64,000 bases of DNA from Pedobacter psychrotolerans (lineage in GTDB: Bacteria > Bacteroidota > Bacteroidia > Sphingobacteriales > Sphingobacteriaceae), in contig NZ_SLWO01000004.1 of the NCBI RefSeq assembly GCF_004340665.1, forward strand, positions 310,001 to 374,000, written 5' to 3'. The notes beneath the pieces are model-generated. The model was not told where the DNA came from and made no database searches. It was given only the letters and a program-made list of their open reading frames with translations. This document shows, in pieces, positions 36,124-44,772 of this stretch (its first letter is position 1; every line of letters starts with the position of its first letter). Made by a program: the position numbers and the translations under genes.

Positions 36124-37026
36124 TTAATAAGTAAGATAGCTTTCCTCAAAGCTTCCATCCGAATATAAATCAACAATACCATATCCGGGAGGTGTCTCTC
36201 GCCTCTGCCCTTTCCACCAGGCGCCAGAAACTGCGCCATTGCAGAGATAAGTAACTTTATTGTAAATCACCTTGTCTCTCATATGTAAATGACCGCTTAA
36301 ACAGAGTTTTACATTAGGATATCTGTAAAAAAGATTTATAATTCTAGCCGTATCAGTATGCATATCACCGCCAAGCATTGTCCATTTGTTTACAATATTA
36401 TCTTCAATCATTAATAAAGCGGTAAGAATCGGAATATGCGATAAAACTAATATAGGCATATCTTTAGGCGTAGCTTTTAGTTCCTGCTCCAACCACTCAA
36501 ACTGTGCATCCCCGAGCTTTCCGATATACCAACTCTTATCGATATCCAGATGAACACTATCCAGAATTAAAAACTTCCATCCTTTTTGCACAAAGCTATA
36601 ATATGGTTTGGCCAGGCCCAACTGATCCATTGAATACTTCTTTCCATAAAAAACGTCATTTTGACTATCCTCACCCCACCAAACATCGTGGTTTCCTAGG
36701 CAATAATGAATTGGAATATTGGACTCATTCTTCATGATATCCTTAACCAAACTCCATTGATCGTTGATGGTGTGGATATTTTCTTTATTCATATCAAATA
36801 CCACGTCTCCCCCATTAAGAATGAGATCTACCTTTGGCAACTGCGCTTGGAGATGGTGCAGGCATTTAATAAATTTATCGGGTGCTCCAAAATCATTTTT
36901 AAGGTGTACATCTGTAATGTGTGCAATCCTGAGCACGGGCTTTTTTGGGGGTTCGGTAGCATCTATACCCAGTGATGGGAGGAGTAAAAGTCCGCCTAAA
37001 TTTTTTAAAGCTAATCGTCTTTCCAT
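36124..37026 (-). CDS. Exported calcineurin-like metallophosphoesterase
   Basis: The 300-residue protein has all core motifs of the family in order: ITDVH, NGGDVV, GNHD, LSHIP and SGHLHM, which bind a two-metal centre. The N-terminus MERRLALKNLGGLLLLPSLG looks like a signal with a paired Arg, as often seen for Tat-like exported Bacteroidetes phosphoesterases. The family cleaves phosphomonoesters or diesters; the substrate is unknown. It stands alone, with long gene-poor stretches on both sides. Confidence 0.85.
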   Translation of the reverse strand: MERRLALKNLGGLLLLPSLGIDATEPPKKPVLRIAHITDVHLKNDFGAPDKFIKCLHHLQAQLPKVDLILNGGDVVFDMNKENIHTINDQWSLVKDIMKNESNIPIHYCLGNHDVWWGEDSQNDVFYGKKYSMDQLGLAKPYYSFVQKGWKFLILDSVHLDIDKSWYIGKLGDAQFEWLEQELKATPKDMPILVLSHIPILTALLMIEDNIVNKWTMLGGDMHTDTARIINLFYRYPNVKLCLSGHLHMRDKVIYNKVTYLCNGAVSGAWWKGQRRETPPGYGIVDLYSDGSFEESYLTY

Positions 37027-37625
37027 GCTGTTTTATTATGTTGCAAAGCTAAGCCAAAAATATTTTCTTAATATTAAATCTTCCTTACAGAAAGCGCACA
37101 ACATGTACCACATTGGTATAGAAAGTGCAATTGGGGAAGCCTCTACATTTGGTTCACTTTACCTGAAATATCCTAAAGAATTTCATTTGCGGCAGTGGAT
37201 AAGATTAATAGTTTAGGAATCTATTCATTGGTGCGTTTAGACTAGTGTTGTGGAGTATCGTTACGACATGATTTATCATTCGCATGTGCTAATTATTCAA
37301 TAGAAAAATCAATTTCAACAATTGCATTTTCGTTTTCTATTCTTTCCGCTCATATACTCCAGAAATCTCCATATATTTTCTAAGATTCATATTTTTTCCA
37401 ATTCATATACTTACCCCTTCCAAAGTGACAAAGCCAACTCTTGTGTTCGGAGAAGATCTATGTTCACTTCCTTTTTAAGAAGACAGCTTTTGGTTACCTA
37501 AGAAAACACTGCTATTGTTGACAAAAGCAGTATATCTTTACAGATAAATAAATGTTCATAGTCATGAAATCAAATAGCATCGTATCTCATGATTTGATTT
37601 ATCTTTGAAGCTTAGATATCCGTAA
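37027..37625. other. 600-base stretch with no supported gene
   Basis: Short open frames exist but none shows a domain, a plausible start or a partner. The AT content is high and I see no strong hairpin. It may be eroded DNA like the fragments that follow. Confidence 0.4.
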
Positions 37626-37893
37626 ATGACAGCAGAAGAAGTGAATAAATTAGAAGATTAATTCAGCAATGCCCCGCGGACAAATGCCTGTATATTTAAA
37701 CGCTGCTGTAATCGTTACCGATTATGACCTATTCCTGGAATCCCATTTTCTTCCTTTAAGCACCTATCCGGACACTAAAATCAATAAGCCAATCATTTAC
37801 CGATTAGCGCAGATGATGCTCATCATTGATGAGCAACGTTTAGTGTTTCTAAATTTAACCCTTAAAAAATCCAACATTCCAATACCAGGATAG
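37626..37893 (+). pseudogene. Broken small gene (DUF6965-like)
   Basis: ATG 37626 opens MTAEEVNKLED and meets TAA; FSNA follows in the same frame, and then the frame shifts to MPRGQMPVYLNAAVIV and on to YDLFLESHFLPLSTYP and PIIYRLAQMMLII. The joined protein resembles small Bacteroidetes proteins of the DUF6965 type (from memory), where a DYF motif would replace the D-stop-F seen here. A nonsense change and a frameshift make it a pseudogene, though the frame from 37669 could still be translated. Confidence 0.5.
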
Positions 37894-37984
37894 TCAAGCG
37901 AAAAATGCGCTTTATTCATGTATCCTTCGGATTTAACAAGTTTTATCTCCATCCACTAGTCCAGGTAAAGTAACATTTCTCGTC

Positions 37985-38494
37985 TTATTTGCAATAGTAA
38001 GCCTCAAAGTGCCCTTTAAAATCAATATTCTGTTCCGGCCATTTCACATTAACTTGGCCGCTCACCTTATCCCCTGTGATGGAACTGATGGTGATAATGG
38101 TTTGTTCTGAAGAGAATAATGAACCATCCTGACCGCTGGGGTCTCCTGGATCATTAACCAGGATATAGGTATCATTGCCCGAAAAAGTGCCTGTCTTTTT
38201 GGGCACCGTCAAGCGTATCGAAAAATCACTCAATGGCGAGCTACAGGTTTTAGATCCATCTCCTGCCAGGTATATATTGAACAGGTCTTCGGGGCGATAG
38301 TTGTTCATACCAAATTTTGTATAACGCTCCAGTGTCACTTTCGCCGTAAAAGGCGATCCGTATAGCTTTCCTGTAACTACCGTCGGCACATCTACCTCGG
38401 GTTGTGGTTGATCTTCCTTTTTCTTACAGCAGGTTAATATACTGATTAGTAAGATTAGACAAAAGAATCGTCTTAGGAGCTGATAAAAAGTCAT
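37985..38494 (-). CDS. Small lipoprotein, 169 residues
   Basis: The signal ends at a lipobox LISILTCCKK (Cys22 or 23) and is followed by a short charged and Pro-rich linker. The rest is a predicted beta-rich domain with two Cys residues near SKTCSSPLSD and AYYCK. This plan resembles DUF6252-like Bacteroidetes lipoproteins, but I cannot name the family with confidence. It is probably anchored in the outer membrane. It is followed on the same strand by no obvious partner; the DUF1311-type gene lies 75 bases upstream. Confidence 0.7.
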   Translation of the reverse strand: MTFYQLLRRFFCLILLISILTCCKKKEDQPQPEVDVPTVVTGKLYGSPFTAKVTLERYTKFGMNNYRPEDLFNIYLAGDGSKTCSSPLSDFSIRLTVPKKTGTFSGNDTYILVNDPGDPSGQDGSLFSSEQTIITISSITGDKVSGQVNVKWPEQNIDFKGHFEAYYCK

Positions 38495-38568
38495 TGTTAT
38501 TAGTGTTAGGTAAAAAGTATAGGGAATTGATAGGATTGATTAATGCATCATTAAAAGACCAGAATGTG

Positions 38569-38985
38569 CTACGATTTCATCTTGACCGAGCCCAAGCAAA
38601 CTTCACCTTCTTCGATTCCCGTAACCCATAAATTTAAAAATTTAATCCGGTCCCTGGTCAGCGTTTCCAGGTATATCGATTCGCACATGGGTGCCACCGA
38701 ACCATAGGTTCCGCTGTTGGGGTATTTAGCGGCCAGTTCTGCATCACGAAGCTGGATCCAGAGCCGTTGTGCATTCCTGAATTTTTTAATGAAAGTAGTT
38801 TCCCTGAAATAGCTTTTCAGGATCTTTTGGTACACGCCATTTAGTTCAGCATCTGCCTTTTTATAGTCCGAATAGGCCTTCATATTCATGGCGGTTTGTG
38901 ACTGTGCAAAAGTTGGAGCGATAAAGAGCATCGTCATGACGACAAAAGCCAACAGGAAAATCAGGGATTGGTACAGGTTTTTCAT
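38569..38985 (-). CDS. Exported DUF1311/LprI-type protein
   Basis: The protein is 138 residues from ATG 38985, with a signal peptide MKNLYQSLIFLL...APTFAQ. The mature part has YSDYKKADAELNGVYQKIL, a Leu-rich helical region with RNAQRLWIQLRDAEL and YGSVAPMCESIYLETLTRDRIKFL, the pattern of the lysozyme inhibitor LprI family (DUF1311). Many members are periplasmic and bind lysozyme, but most are uncharacterised. An upstream in-frame TTG and ATG 39003 are less likely starts because they precede the signal. Confidence 0.78.
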   Translation of the reverse strand: MKNLYQSLIFLLAFVVMTMLFIAPTFAQSQTAMNMKAYSDYKKADAELNGVYQKILKSYFRETTFIKKFRNAQRLWIQLRDAELAAKYPNSGTYGSVAPMCESIYLETLTRDRIKFLNLWVTGIEEGEVCLGSVKMKS

Positions 38986-39166
38986 GGATTTAATTTTGGA
39001 CATTCCCAATCTAAACCATAGAAAGATCCTTTTGTTTGAGCAATTTGTTTACCATGCTTAGCCATATCGATACATTTGACCCCTTCTCGCCAATTTACAA
39101 ATACGCAGCCAATCAAAAACTTACAAAAAATCTATTGCTGGTGAGACGGGGTAAATTTATCCCGGT

Positions 39167-39289
39167 TTATCCAGCTACTTCATTGACTGATAGCAATTGA
39201 ACAATTTCTTCGGCATCTGTTTTATGCATCACATTTGTTTTAAAAACATCAACTTCTTTAGTTTGAGGAATTTCGAATTTAGTAGTCAT
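39167..39289 (-). pseudogene. Truncated small gene beside an RND pump remnant
   Basis: The 40-residue frame carries VDVFKTNVMHKTDAEEIVQLL and then stops early. From memory this segment matches the start of a small Bacteroidetes protein often found just after heavy-metal RND efflux genes, and the RND fragment indeed lies directly upstream. The C-terminal half is absent. Confidence 0.45.
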
Positions 39290-39315
39290 GATGATATGTG
39301 TTTAAGTTTAATGAG

Positions 39316-39435
39316 CTAAGCTGAGGGTTTAATCTCTTTTTTTCTGGTTTTCCTGCTGATCATATTCTCTATGATCAAGTACATTGCAGGAACAACAAAC
39401 AGCGTCAGTACCATTGAACTGGTCAGTCGCGACAG
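39316..39435 (-). pseudogene. C-terminal fragment of a CusA/CzcA-type RND efflux pump
   Basis: The last residues read LTSSMVLTLFVVPAMYLIIEN and a basic tail, the final transmembrane helix of heavy-metal RND transporters. The frame stays open upstream but becomes unrelated sequence with GGGAHTASSP, so the pump has been cut and joined to foreign sequence. Over 1,000 residues are missing. Confidence 0.65.
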
Positions 39436-39638
39436 ACCCAACCTCGGCCTACGTCCACTAATAAAAAAAGGAGAGGAAGCTGTGTGTGCTCCTCCCCCTT
39501 TTTCTTCGATTGGACTTAATATTAATTGTACAATCTTTACACCATATGCCCAGCTCCTATATGACTGACTGGAGCTTATTTCTATCATACCATCATTTTT
39601 TAGCAAGCCCAGTTCCTTCAATCAATTCTCATACCTGC

Positions 39639-39890
39639 TTAAGTCTCTTGTGTTGTTGCCGCTACATTCCACTTTGTAAAACCACGGATATTAGTAACCA
39701 GAAATATGGCGTTGCCCACCACAAGTGCGATGCTTCCTATCATCATATAGCTTACAACTATCATGGTGATGTTGGCCAATATAAAAAAGACAAATCCCCA
39801 TTTAACCTTGTTGCCCAAAAGCAACATTGCTCCAAAACTTAAGAGCATAGAAAGCCAATCAAGGCCATAGTATTTTAATAAAATTTCCAT
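39639..39890 (-). CDS. Small inner-membrane protein, about three helices
   Basis: The 83-residue protein is almost wholly hydrophobic: LSMLLSFGAMLLLG, WGFVFFILANITMIVVSYMM and IALVVGNAIFLVTNIRGF are three membrane helices. The pattern of a short loop after GNK and a terminal N-I-R-G-F-T-K-W resembles small PnuC-like or YgjV-like membrane proteins. Function is not known. It is the last gene of the AldDH-ADH-AraC-SDR run and follows the SDR gene by about 40 bases. Confidence 0.65.
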   Translation of the reverse strand: MEILLKYYGLDWLSMLLSFGAMLLLGNKVKWGFVFFILANITMIVVSYMMIGSIALVVGNAIFLVTNIRGFTKWNVAATTQET

Positions 39891-39931
39891 GTTAATAGAT
39901 CAAAAAGTAAATAGGATAAGGATATTTGATG

Positions 39932-40630
39932 TTAGGGATTTGTTGCCCAAACATTGGCTTCAGGAATAAAAGCGATGTTATTTAAAGCTAACATAGCAAC
40001 AATAACTTGCGCAATCTCCAGTCCTTTCAGCTTTTTCTCCGTATCCACAGATTGATGCCCAATTTTTTCTGCGAACGGCGTAATTACTTCGCTCGGATTA
40101 ACCTGCATTACACGGATATTATGCTTTCTGAGTTCTGCCTGCCAACACAGGGTAAGGCCAGACATTGCGGCTTTACTAGACACATAAGCCGAGCCGTTGG
40201 CAAATCCTCTTACTGCACCCATAGATGAAATGTTAACGATATTACCAGACTGCTGTTCGATAAAATGCTTTGCAGCCAGTTTTCCGCAGAGAAAGGCACT
40301 TTTGGTATTCGTTTCCCAAATTTTTATAAAATCTTCGCTACTAGTTTCGAGCAATGACCCCATAAAACCCAGTCCTGCATTATTGATCAGCACATCAAGA
40401 CCACCCAAATTTTCAAGGGCATACGCAAACATGCGCTCTACATCTGCTTCCTGACTTACATCGGCTTTAATCCCAAATATCCCAAGCTCCTTCGCTACCG
40501 AATTTACGCTTTCCTCACTACGTCCGCAAATAACTACTTTTGCTCCCTGAGTGCTAAGTAGCTTCGCGGTTTCATAACCTATACCGGTTGTTCCCCCAGT
40601 TAATAATATTCGTGCATTTTTAATTTCCAT
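39932..40630 (-). CDS. Short-chain dehydrogenase/reductase
   Basis: The 232-residue classical SDR has the cofactor motif TGGTTGIG, the NNAG strand motif, catalytic Ser in NISSMGAV and the YVSSK Tyr-Lys pair. The residue after the second beta strand (GRSEES) suggests NADP(H). It starts 1 base after the AraC regulator stop, so the two are translationally coupled. With the aldehyde and alcohol dehydrogenases upstream it forms a carbonyl and alcohol processing operon. The substrate is not predictable. Confidence 0.85.
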   Translation of the reverse strand: MEIKNARILLTGGTTGIGYETAKLLSTQGAKVVICGRSEESVNSVAKELGIFGIKADVSQEADVERMFAYALENLGGLDVLINNAGLGFMGSLLETSSEDFIKIWETNTKSAFLCGKLAAKHFIEQQSGNIVNISSMGAVRGFANGSAYVSSKAAMSGLTLCWQAELRKHNIRVMQVNPSEVITPFAEKIGHQSVDTEKKLKGLEIAQVIVAMLALNNIAFIPEANVWATNP

Positions 40631-40631
40631 A

Positions 40632-41558
40632 TCAATTCGGATTAAAGGAGTTTCTATAATTTGTAGGCGAAACCGATGTTTTCTTTTTAAATAGCTTATT
40701 GAGCGATTGCGGATATTCGAACCCTAACTGGTATGCGATTTCGCTGATGCTCGAGCTAGTGCTTGTTAATAAAATTTTTATCCGTTCTATCAATGCGCCA
40801 TGGATGTGTTGCTGCGCACTTTGCCCGGTCAGTTCGCGAAGCATATCGCTTAAATAATGGGGCGATACGTGCAGTTCATCAGCAAGGTGTTTAACCGTGG
40901 GTTGCCCCAGTAACTGAAGTTTGTCGCTTTCCCAATATCCAGCCAAAACCGTATCCATCTTGCTCAGCAAATCGCTGTTCAGGTTTTTACGGGTAATGAA
41001 CTGTCTGTTATAAAACCTGTTGCAATATTGTAGAAGTAGGTCAATCTGCGAAACCATTACATCTTGGCTAAATCGGTCTATTCTTGTGCTATACTCCTTT
41101 TTAAGGCTGTCCATCAAACTATTTACCATTGTCTCTTCTTCGTCAGATAGGTGCAATGCCTCACTTGCAGCATAGGAGAAAAAACCATATTTTCCTATCG
41201 TTTGCGATAATGTATATCCTTTTAAAAAATCAGGATGAACCACCAGCCACCAGCCAGACAATTTAAGGTCGGCAATAATCTCGGTGGAAATTACTTGATT
41301 TGGTGAGAAAAATGTCATTACCCCTTCATCAAAATCGTATGCATTCTGACCGTATTTCATTTTGCCCACAAAACCTTTTTTTAGGGCGATACAATAAAAA
41401 TTGTAGGCCACGCTTTCCAGGGTGTCATCATCATAACACTTGATCTTGCTAAAATCGATAACGCTGATTAGTGGATGTAAGGGCTTGGGAAGCTCCAAAA
41501 TACGGTGCAGTTCGGAAATGGTTTCCATCCGGTAAGGCGTTTTTCTTTCTTGCTTCAT
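40632..41558 (-). CDS. AraC-family transcriptional regulator
   Basis: The 308-residue protein has an N-terminal sensor domain (about 1-190) and a C-terminal pair of AraC helix-turn-helix motifs: VKHLADELHVSPHYLSDMLREL and SISEIAYQLGFEYPQSLNKLFKK, ending with SPTNYRNSF. It lies between the alcohol dehydrogenase and SDR genes on the same strand. TTATCC boxes spaced 21 bases apart upstream of the alcohol dehydrogenase, and one copy upstream of the aldehyde dehydrogenase, are good candidate binding sites, since AraC proteins usually bind such direct repeats. Confidence 0.87.
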   Translation of the reverse strand: MKQERKTPYRMETISELHRILELPKPLHPLISVIDFSKIKCYDDDTLESVAYNFYCIALKKGFVGKMKYGQNAYDFDEGVMTFFSPNQVISTEIIADLKLSGWWLVVHPDFLKGYTLSQTIGKYGFFSYAASEALHLSDEEETMVNSLMDSLKKEYSTRIDRFSQDVMVSQIDLLLQYCNRFYNRQFITRKNLNSDLLSKMDTVLAGYWESDKLQLLGQPTVKHLADELHVSPHYLSDMLRELTGQSAQQHIHGALIERIKILLTSTSSSISEIAYQLGFEYPQSLNKLFKKKTSVSPTNYRNSFNPN

Positions 41559-41580
41559 GATGTTAAATTAAGCAATTCTT

Positions 41581-42624
41581 TTAATTTTTTATGGTTGCCA
41601 TGTCAATTACAAAACGGTAACGCACATCTCCTTTTTCCATACGCTCAAATGCATGGTGAATGTCTTTGATGTCGATCACCTCCACATCCGATACGATATT
41701 ATGCTCGGCACAATAGTCTAGCATTTCCTGGGTTTGTGCCAGTCCGCCTGCACCAGATCCGGCCAATGCCTTATTACCTGCAACAAGAGAAAAAGGCGAA
41801 ACTTCGAAAGATTCCAGCGGAATACCCACGCAGATATGTACGCCGTTGGTGTTGAGCAAAGATAAATATTGATTGATATCATGCTTAGCAGACACCGTAT
41901 CGAGTATAAAATCAAAAGAAGATTTCACTTTTTCAATTTGTTCTTCATCTTTTGTAACTACAAAATGGTGTGCGCCCAATAACTTTGCGTCTTCCCGTTT
42001 GGATTCTGATGTGCTCAATACCGTTACTTCAGCACCAAAAGCGATACCAAATTTAACGGCCATGTGTCCAAGTCCGCCGAGGCCCACAACGGCAAGCTTG
42101 TGCCCTTTTCCAACTTTCCAGTTTTTTAGTGGCGAGTAAGTGGTAATACCTGCACAGAGCAATGGAGCAACTGCTTCTGGGGCTAATTTTTCAGATACAG
42201 ACAATACAAATTCTTCCCTCACCACAATATTATCTGCATATCCACCATAAACCGGCTGTCCGTCATGCCCTTTGGCATTATAGGTTTGTACGCCGGTGGC
42301 ACAGAACTGTTCTTGATAATTTTTGCAATTTTCACACTCCAGGCAGGAATCTACCATCACACCTACACCCACCAAATCTCCAATAGCAAATTTAGCGACA
42401 CTGTTCCCGATTTTAGCTACCCTTCCTACAATTTCATGACCGGGTACCATAGGAAACATTCCAGGAAACCAATCATCTCTGATGGAGTGGAGGTCTGAAT
42501 GGCAAACGCCACAGTAAAGGATATCGATTAAAATATCATTATCGGCAAGGTCCCTTCTTTTAAAAGCCCATGGGGCCAAATTGCTCGTAGGGCTTTGAGC
42601 TGCATATCCATATGATTGAATCAT
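41581..42624 (-). CDS. Zinc-dependent NAD(P) alcohol dehydrogenase (YahK/CAD-like)
   Basis: The 347-residue medium-chain dehydrogenase has catalytic zinc ligands in CGVCHSDLH (Cys38, His-containing) and GHE (62-64), structural zinc cysteines CLECENCKNYQEQFC (94-108) and the cofactor motif GLGGLGHMAVK. Motifs and length fit the cinnamyl-alcohol-dehydrogenase/YahK group, usually NADPH-dependent aldehyde reductases. It lies between the aldehyde dehydrogenase and AraC genes. The 105-base gap upstream holds a 15-base inverted repeat and TTATCC boxes, so this gene may have its own promoter. Confidence 0.9.
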   Translation of the reverse strand: MIQSYGYAAQSPTSNLAPWAFKRRDLADNDILIDILYCGVCHSDLHSIRDDWFPGMFPMVPGHEIVGRVAKIGNSVAKFAIGDLVGVGVMVDSCLECENCKNYQEQFCATGVQTYNAKGHDGQPVYGGYADNIVVREEFVLSVSEKLAPEAVAPLLCAGITTYSPLKNWKVGKGHKLAVVGLGGLGHMAVKFGIAFGAEVTVLSTSESKREDAKLLGAHHFVVTKDEEQIEKVKSSFDFILDTVSAKHDINQYLSLLNTNGVHICVGIPLESFEVSPFSLVAGNKALAGSGAGGLAQTQEMLDYCAEHNIVSDVEVIDIKDIHHAFERMEKGDVRYRFVIDMATIKN

Positions 42625-42656
42625 TTTTTTTTAATTTTTATTTTAAACAAAGATCT

Positions 42657-42697
42657 ATAATAACCCAATTTTTGACTTATCCAAATTGGGTTATTAT
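42657..42697. repeat. 15-base perfect inverted repeat between aldehyde and alcohol dehydrogenase genes
   Basis: The arms at 42657-42671 and 42683-42697 (core AATAACCCAATTT/AAATTGGGTTATT) pair perfectly around an 11-base loop. On the minus strand it follows the aldehyde dehydrogenase stop by 33 bases. The T-run after it is weak. It may be a terminator, an operator, or both. Confidence 0.6.
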
Positions 42698-42706
42698 TTA
42701 TCCATA
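42676..42706 (-). promoter_or_regulatory. TTATCC direct repeats, AraC-site candidate
   Basis: TTATCC occurs at 42677 and again at 42698, spaced exactly 21 bases, two turns of DNA, as AraC dimers prefer. The first copy is within CTTATCCAAA, repeated upstream of the aldehyde dehydrogenase at 44271. Confidence 0.5.
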
Positions 42707-42729
42707 TTGAAGGTTAGTTTGGTTATAAT

Positions 42730-44217
42730 TTAAAATCTGACTACAACTGATTTTATCTGCGTATAAGCGTCGATTGATTCTGCGCCCAATTCTCGGCCAA
42801 GTCCAGATTGTTTATAGCCTCCAAATGGGGTGATAGGATCAAGTTCGAAGAGTGTATTGATCCAGACTGTACCTGCTTTCATCGCTTTTGCTACCTGATG
42901 GGCACGATTGATGTCCTTAGTCCACACCATTGCAGCCAGGCCGAACTCGGTATCATTGGCTTGGAATACCACATCATTTTCATCCTTAAAAGGGATCAAG
43001 GCTACTACCGGGCCAAAAATTTCTTCCTGTGCCAGTCTCATTCCATTTTTTACATTGGTAAAAACGGTAGGCCTTAGGAAGTAGCCTTTAGTTGAGGATC
43101 TTTCTCCGCCGGCGGCAAGCGTGGCGCCATCTTTAATACCAATTTCAAAGTAGGTCTGAATTTTTTCAAACTGGCCCTTGGTAGTAATTGGTCCCATTCC
43201 ATTTGCGGGGTCGGTACCAGGGCCAACAACCACCTTGTTTGCCAGTTCGATAATCTTAGCCGATACTTCTTCGTAGATTTTTTCGTGGATAAAAACCCTC
43301 GATCCTGCCACGCATCCCTGTCCGGCTCCAGCAGTAAAACCTGTTAGTGCACCAGCAATTGCTTTGTCCATATCGGCATCGGGGAAAATAATATTTGCAC
43401 TTTTACCACCCAGTTCTAGGGTTACTTTTTTCATGGTATCGGCGGTCGATTTAAGTATGCCTTTGCCCACAGGGGTAGACCCTGTGAAGGCAATCTTTGC
43501 CACATTGGAATGTTCTACCAAGGCCGAGCCAACTACTGAGCCCTGCCCGGTAACGATGTTGACCACGCCTGCTGGCAAACCAGACTCTACGATAAGCTCA
43601 CCCAGCCTGATACAGGTTAATGAGGTGAACGAAGAAGGCTTAACTACAATGGTGTTTCCAAAGGCAATTGCAGGAGCGATTTTCCAAGCTACAGATTGAA
43701 TTGGTCCATTCCAGGGTACAATGGCACCGCATACACCCAAAGGCTCCCTCAGTGTATAATTAAAAGAACCGCCATCAGTTGGATTGGTTTTTCCATATAT
43801 CTTGGTTGGCCATCCGGCGTAATATCTAAAGGTATCTATTGCGCCTTGAACGAGCCATGCACTGGTAGAAAGGGACATTCCGTTATCCAACGTTTCGAGT
43901 AGGGCAAGCTCCTGCGCATTTTGTGCGATAAGATCGGCAATTTTGTGCAGGTATACCTCTCGCTGGTGCGCCGTAATATTTGCCCAATCTGCTCTTTCAA
44001 AAGCACGTTGGGCAGCTTCTACTGCAAGGTCGATATCTGCTTTTCCGCCTTCAAAGATAGTGGCAATAACTTCCTCGGTAGCCGGATTAATGCTTTCGAA
44101 GGTATTGCCAGAAATTGATGGAACCCATTTGCCATTTATTAATAATTTTTTAGTGTCCCTGTTTAGATAATCAAGTACGAGTTGATCTACATTTTTTGTT
44201 TGCTGAAGATTTTCCAT
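42730..44217 (-). CDS. Aldehyde dehydrogenase
   Basis: The 495-residue NAD(P)-dependent aldehyde dehydrogenase has the family motifs VPWNGP, IAFTGSTPVGKGI, the catalytic Glu in VTLELGGKS and the catalytic Cys in GAGQGCVAGSR, then EEIFGPVV and PFGGYKQSGLGRE near the end. It is close in plan to broad aldehyde dehydrogenases such as betaine-aldehyde or phenylacetaldehyde types. It is first of the operon with alcohol dehydrogenase, AraC and SDR genes. A TTATCCAAA box lies about 55 bases upstream. Confidence 0.92.
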   Translation of the reverse strand: MENLQQTKNVDQLVLDYLNRDTKKLLINGKWVPSISGNTFESINPATEEVIATIFEGGKADIDLAVEAAQRAFERADWANITAHQREVYLHKIADLIAQNAQELALLETLDNGMSLSTSAWLVQGAIDTFRYYAGWPTKIYGKTNPTDGGSFNYTLREPLGVCGAIVPWNGPIQSVAWKIAPAIAFGNTIVVKPSSFTSLTCIRLGELIVESGLPAGVVNIVTGQGSVVGSALVEHSNVAKIAFTGSTPVGKGILKSTADTMKKVTLELGGKSANIIFPDADMDKAIAGALTGFTAGAGQGCVAGSRVFIHEKIYEEVSAKIIELANKVVVGPGTDPANGMGPITTKGQFEKIQTYFEIGIKDGATLAAGGERSSTKGYFLRPTVFTNVKNGMRLAQEEIFGPVVALIPFKDENDVVFQANDTEFGLAAMVWTKDINRAHQVAKAMKAGTVWINTLFELDPITPFGGYKQSGLGRELGAESIDAYTQIKSVVVRF

Positions 44218-44772
44218 GATTTGTTGTAATTACTTTAGATCACAAAAATCCACTTTCAAATACCGTAAAACTTATCCAAACTACCGAAATGCCAATCCAG
44301 AACGTGGCTACCAATCCTTAAGACCTGGCAGCCACGTGCAGAAATTCAGTCCTTTACTAATTTAGCAAAGCTGTTCACCGCTCGTATATCATCAACTCGG
44401 ATCAATTAGACGAAGTGGAGGGGACACACTATACCTGAAAGGTTATCAGGTGATTATGTCCCCCACCTATAATGCTACTTTCATGGACTGGTGTAAACAT
44501 ATTAATCTGAAAACCCGCCGAAAATAGCTTTCACTTTTTTGCCTAAATCACCGTCGTGCGTGGTGGTGATGATGGTCAATGTTGTGGTGGTGGGATCAGT
44601 TGTTTGACGATCCCTTTTTGCTGCTGAGCGGAAAACAAACACGGTTTTCTTGCTCAATTTTAGAGTATTGATTGCTTTCATTCCGGAAAACTAGCCGTAC
44701 TGATCGCCTTAAAAGATTGCCCGTGGTCAAGTCTGCAGTTCCCATGGTGAAAGACCTAAAACGAAGGAAAAT
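44218..44772. other. 555-base region: candidate AraC box, nested hairpin, eroded DNA
   Basis: Near the aldehyde dehydrogenase start lie CTTATCCAAA (44271-44280) and repeated TACCG strings at 44261 and 44282, spaced 21 bases. GGGGACA (44420-44426) pairs with TGTCCCC (44457-44463), enclosing ACCTGA/TCAGGT (44433-44438, 44446-44451). A plus-strand frame through this hairpin gives a short peptide that I do not recognise. The rest shows no gene. Confidence 0.45.
44261..44290 (-). promoter_or_regulatory. TACCG/TTATCCAAA repeats upstream of aldehyde dehydrogenase
   Basis: TACCG occurs at 44261 and 44282 with TTATCCAAA between them at 44272. The TTATCCAAA copy matches that upstream of the alcohol dehydrogenase, which argues for one shared regulator, probably the AraC protein of the operon. 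Confidence 0.45.

Noticed and set aside
44380-44510. Short peptide-coding frame across the nested hairpin
   Set aside because: No recognisable family and no start; probably eroded DNA.
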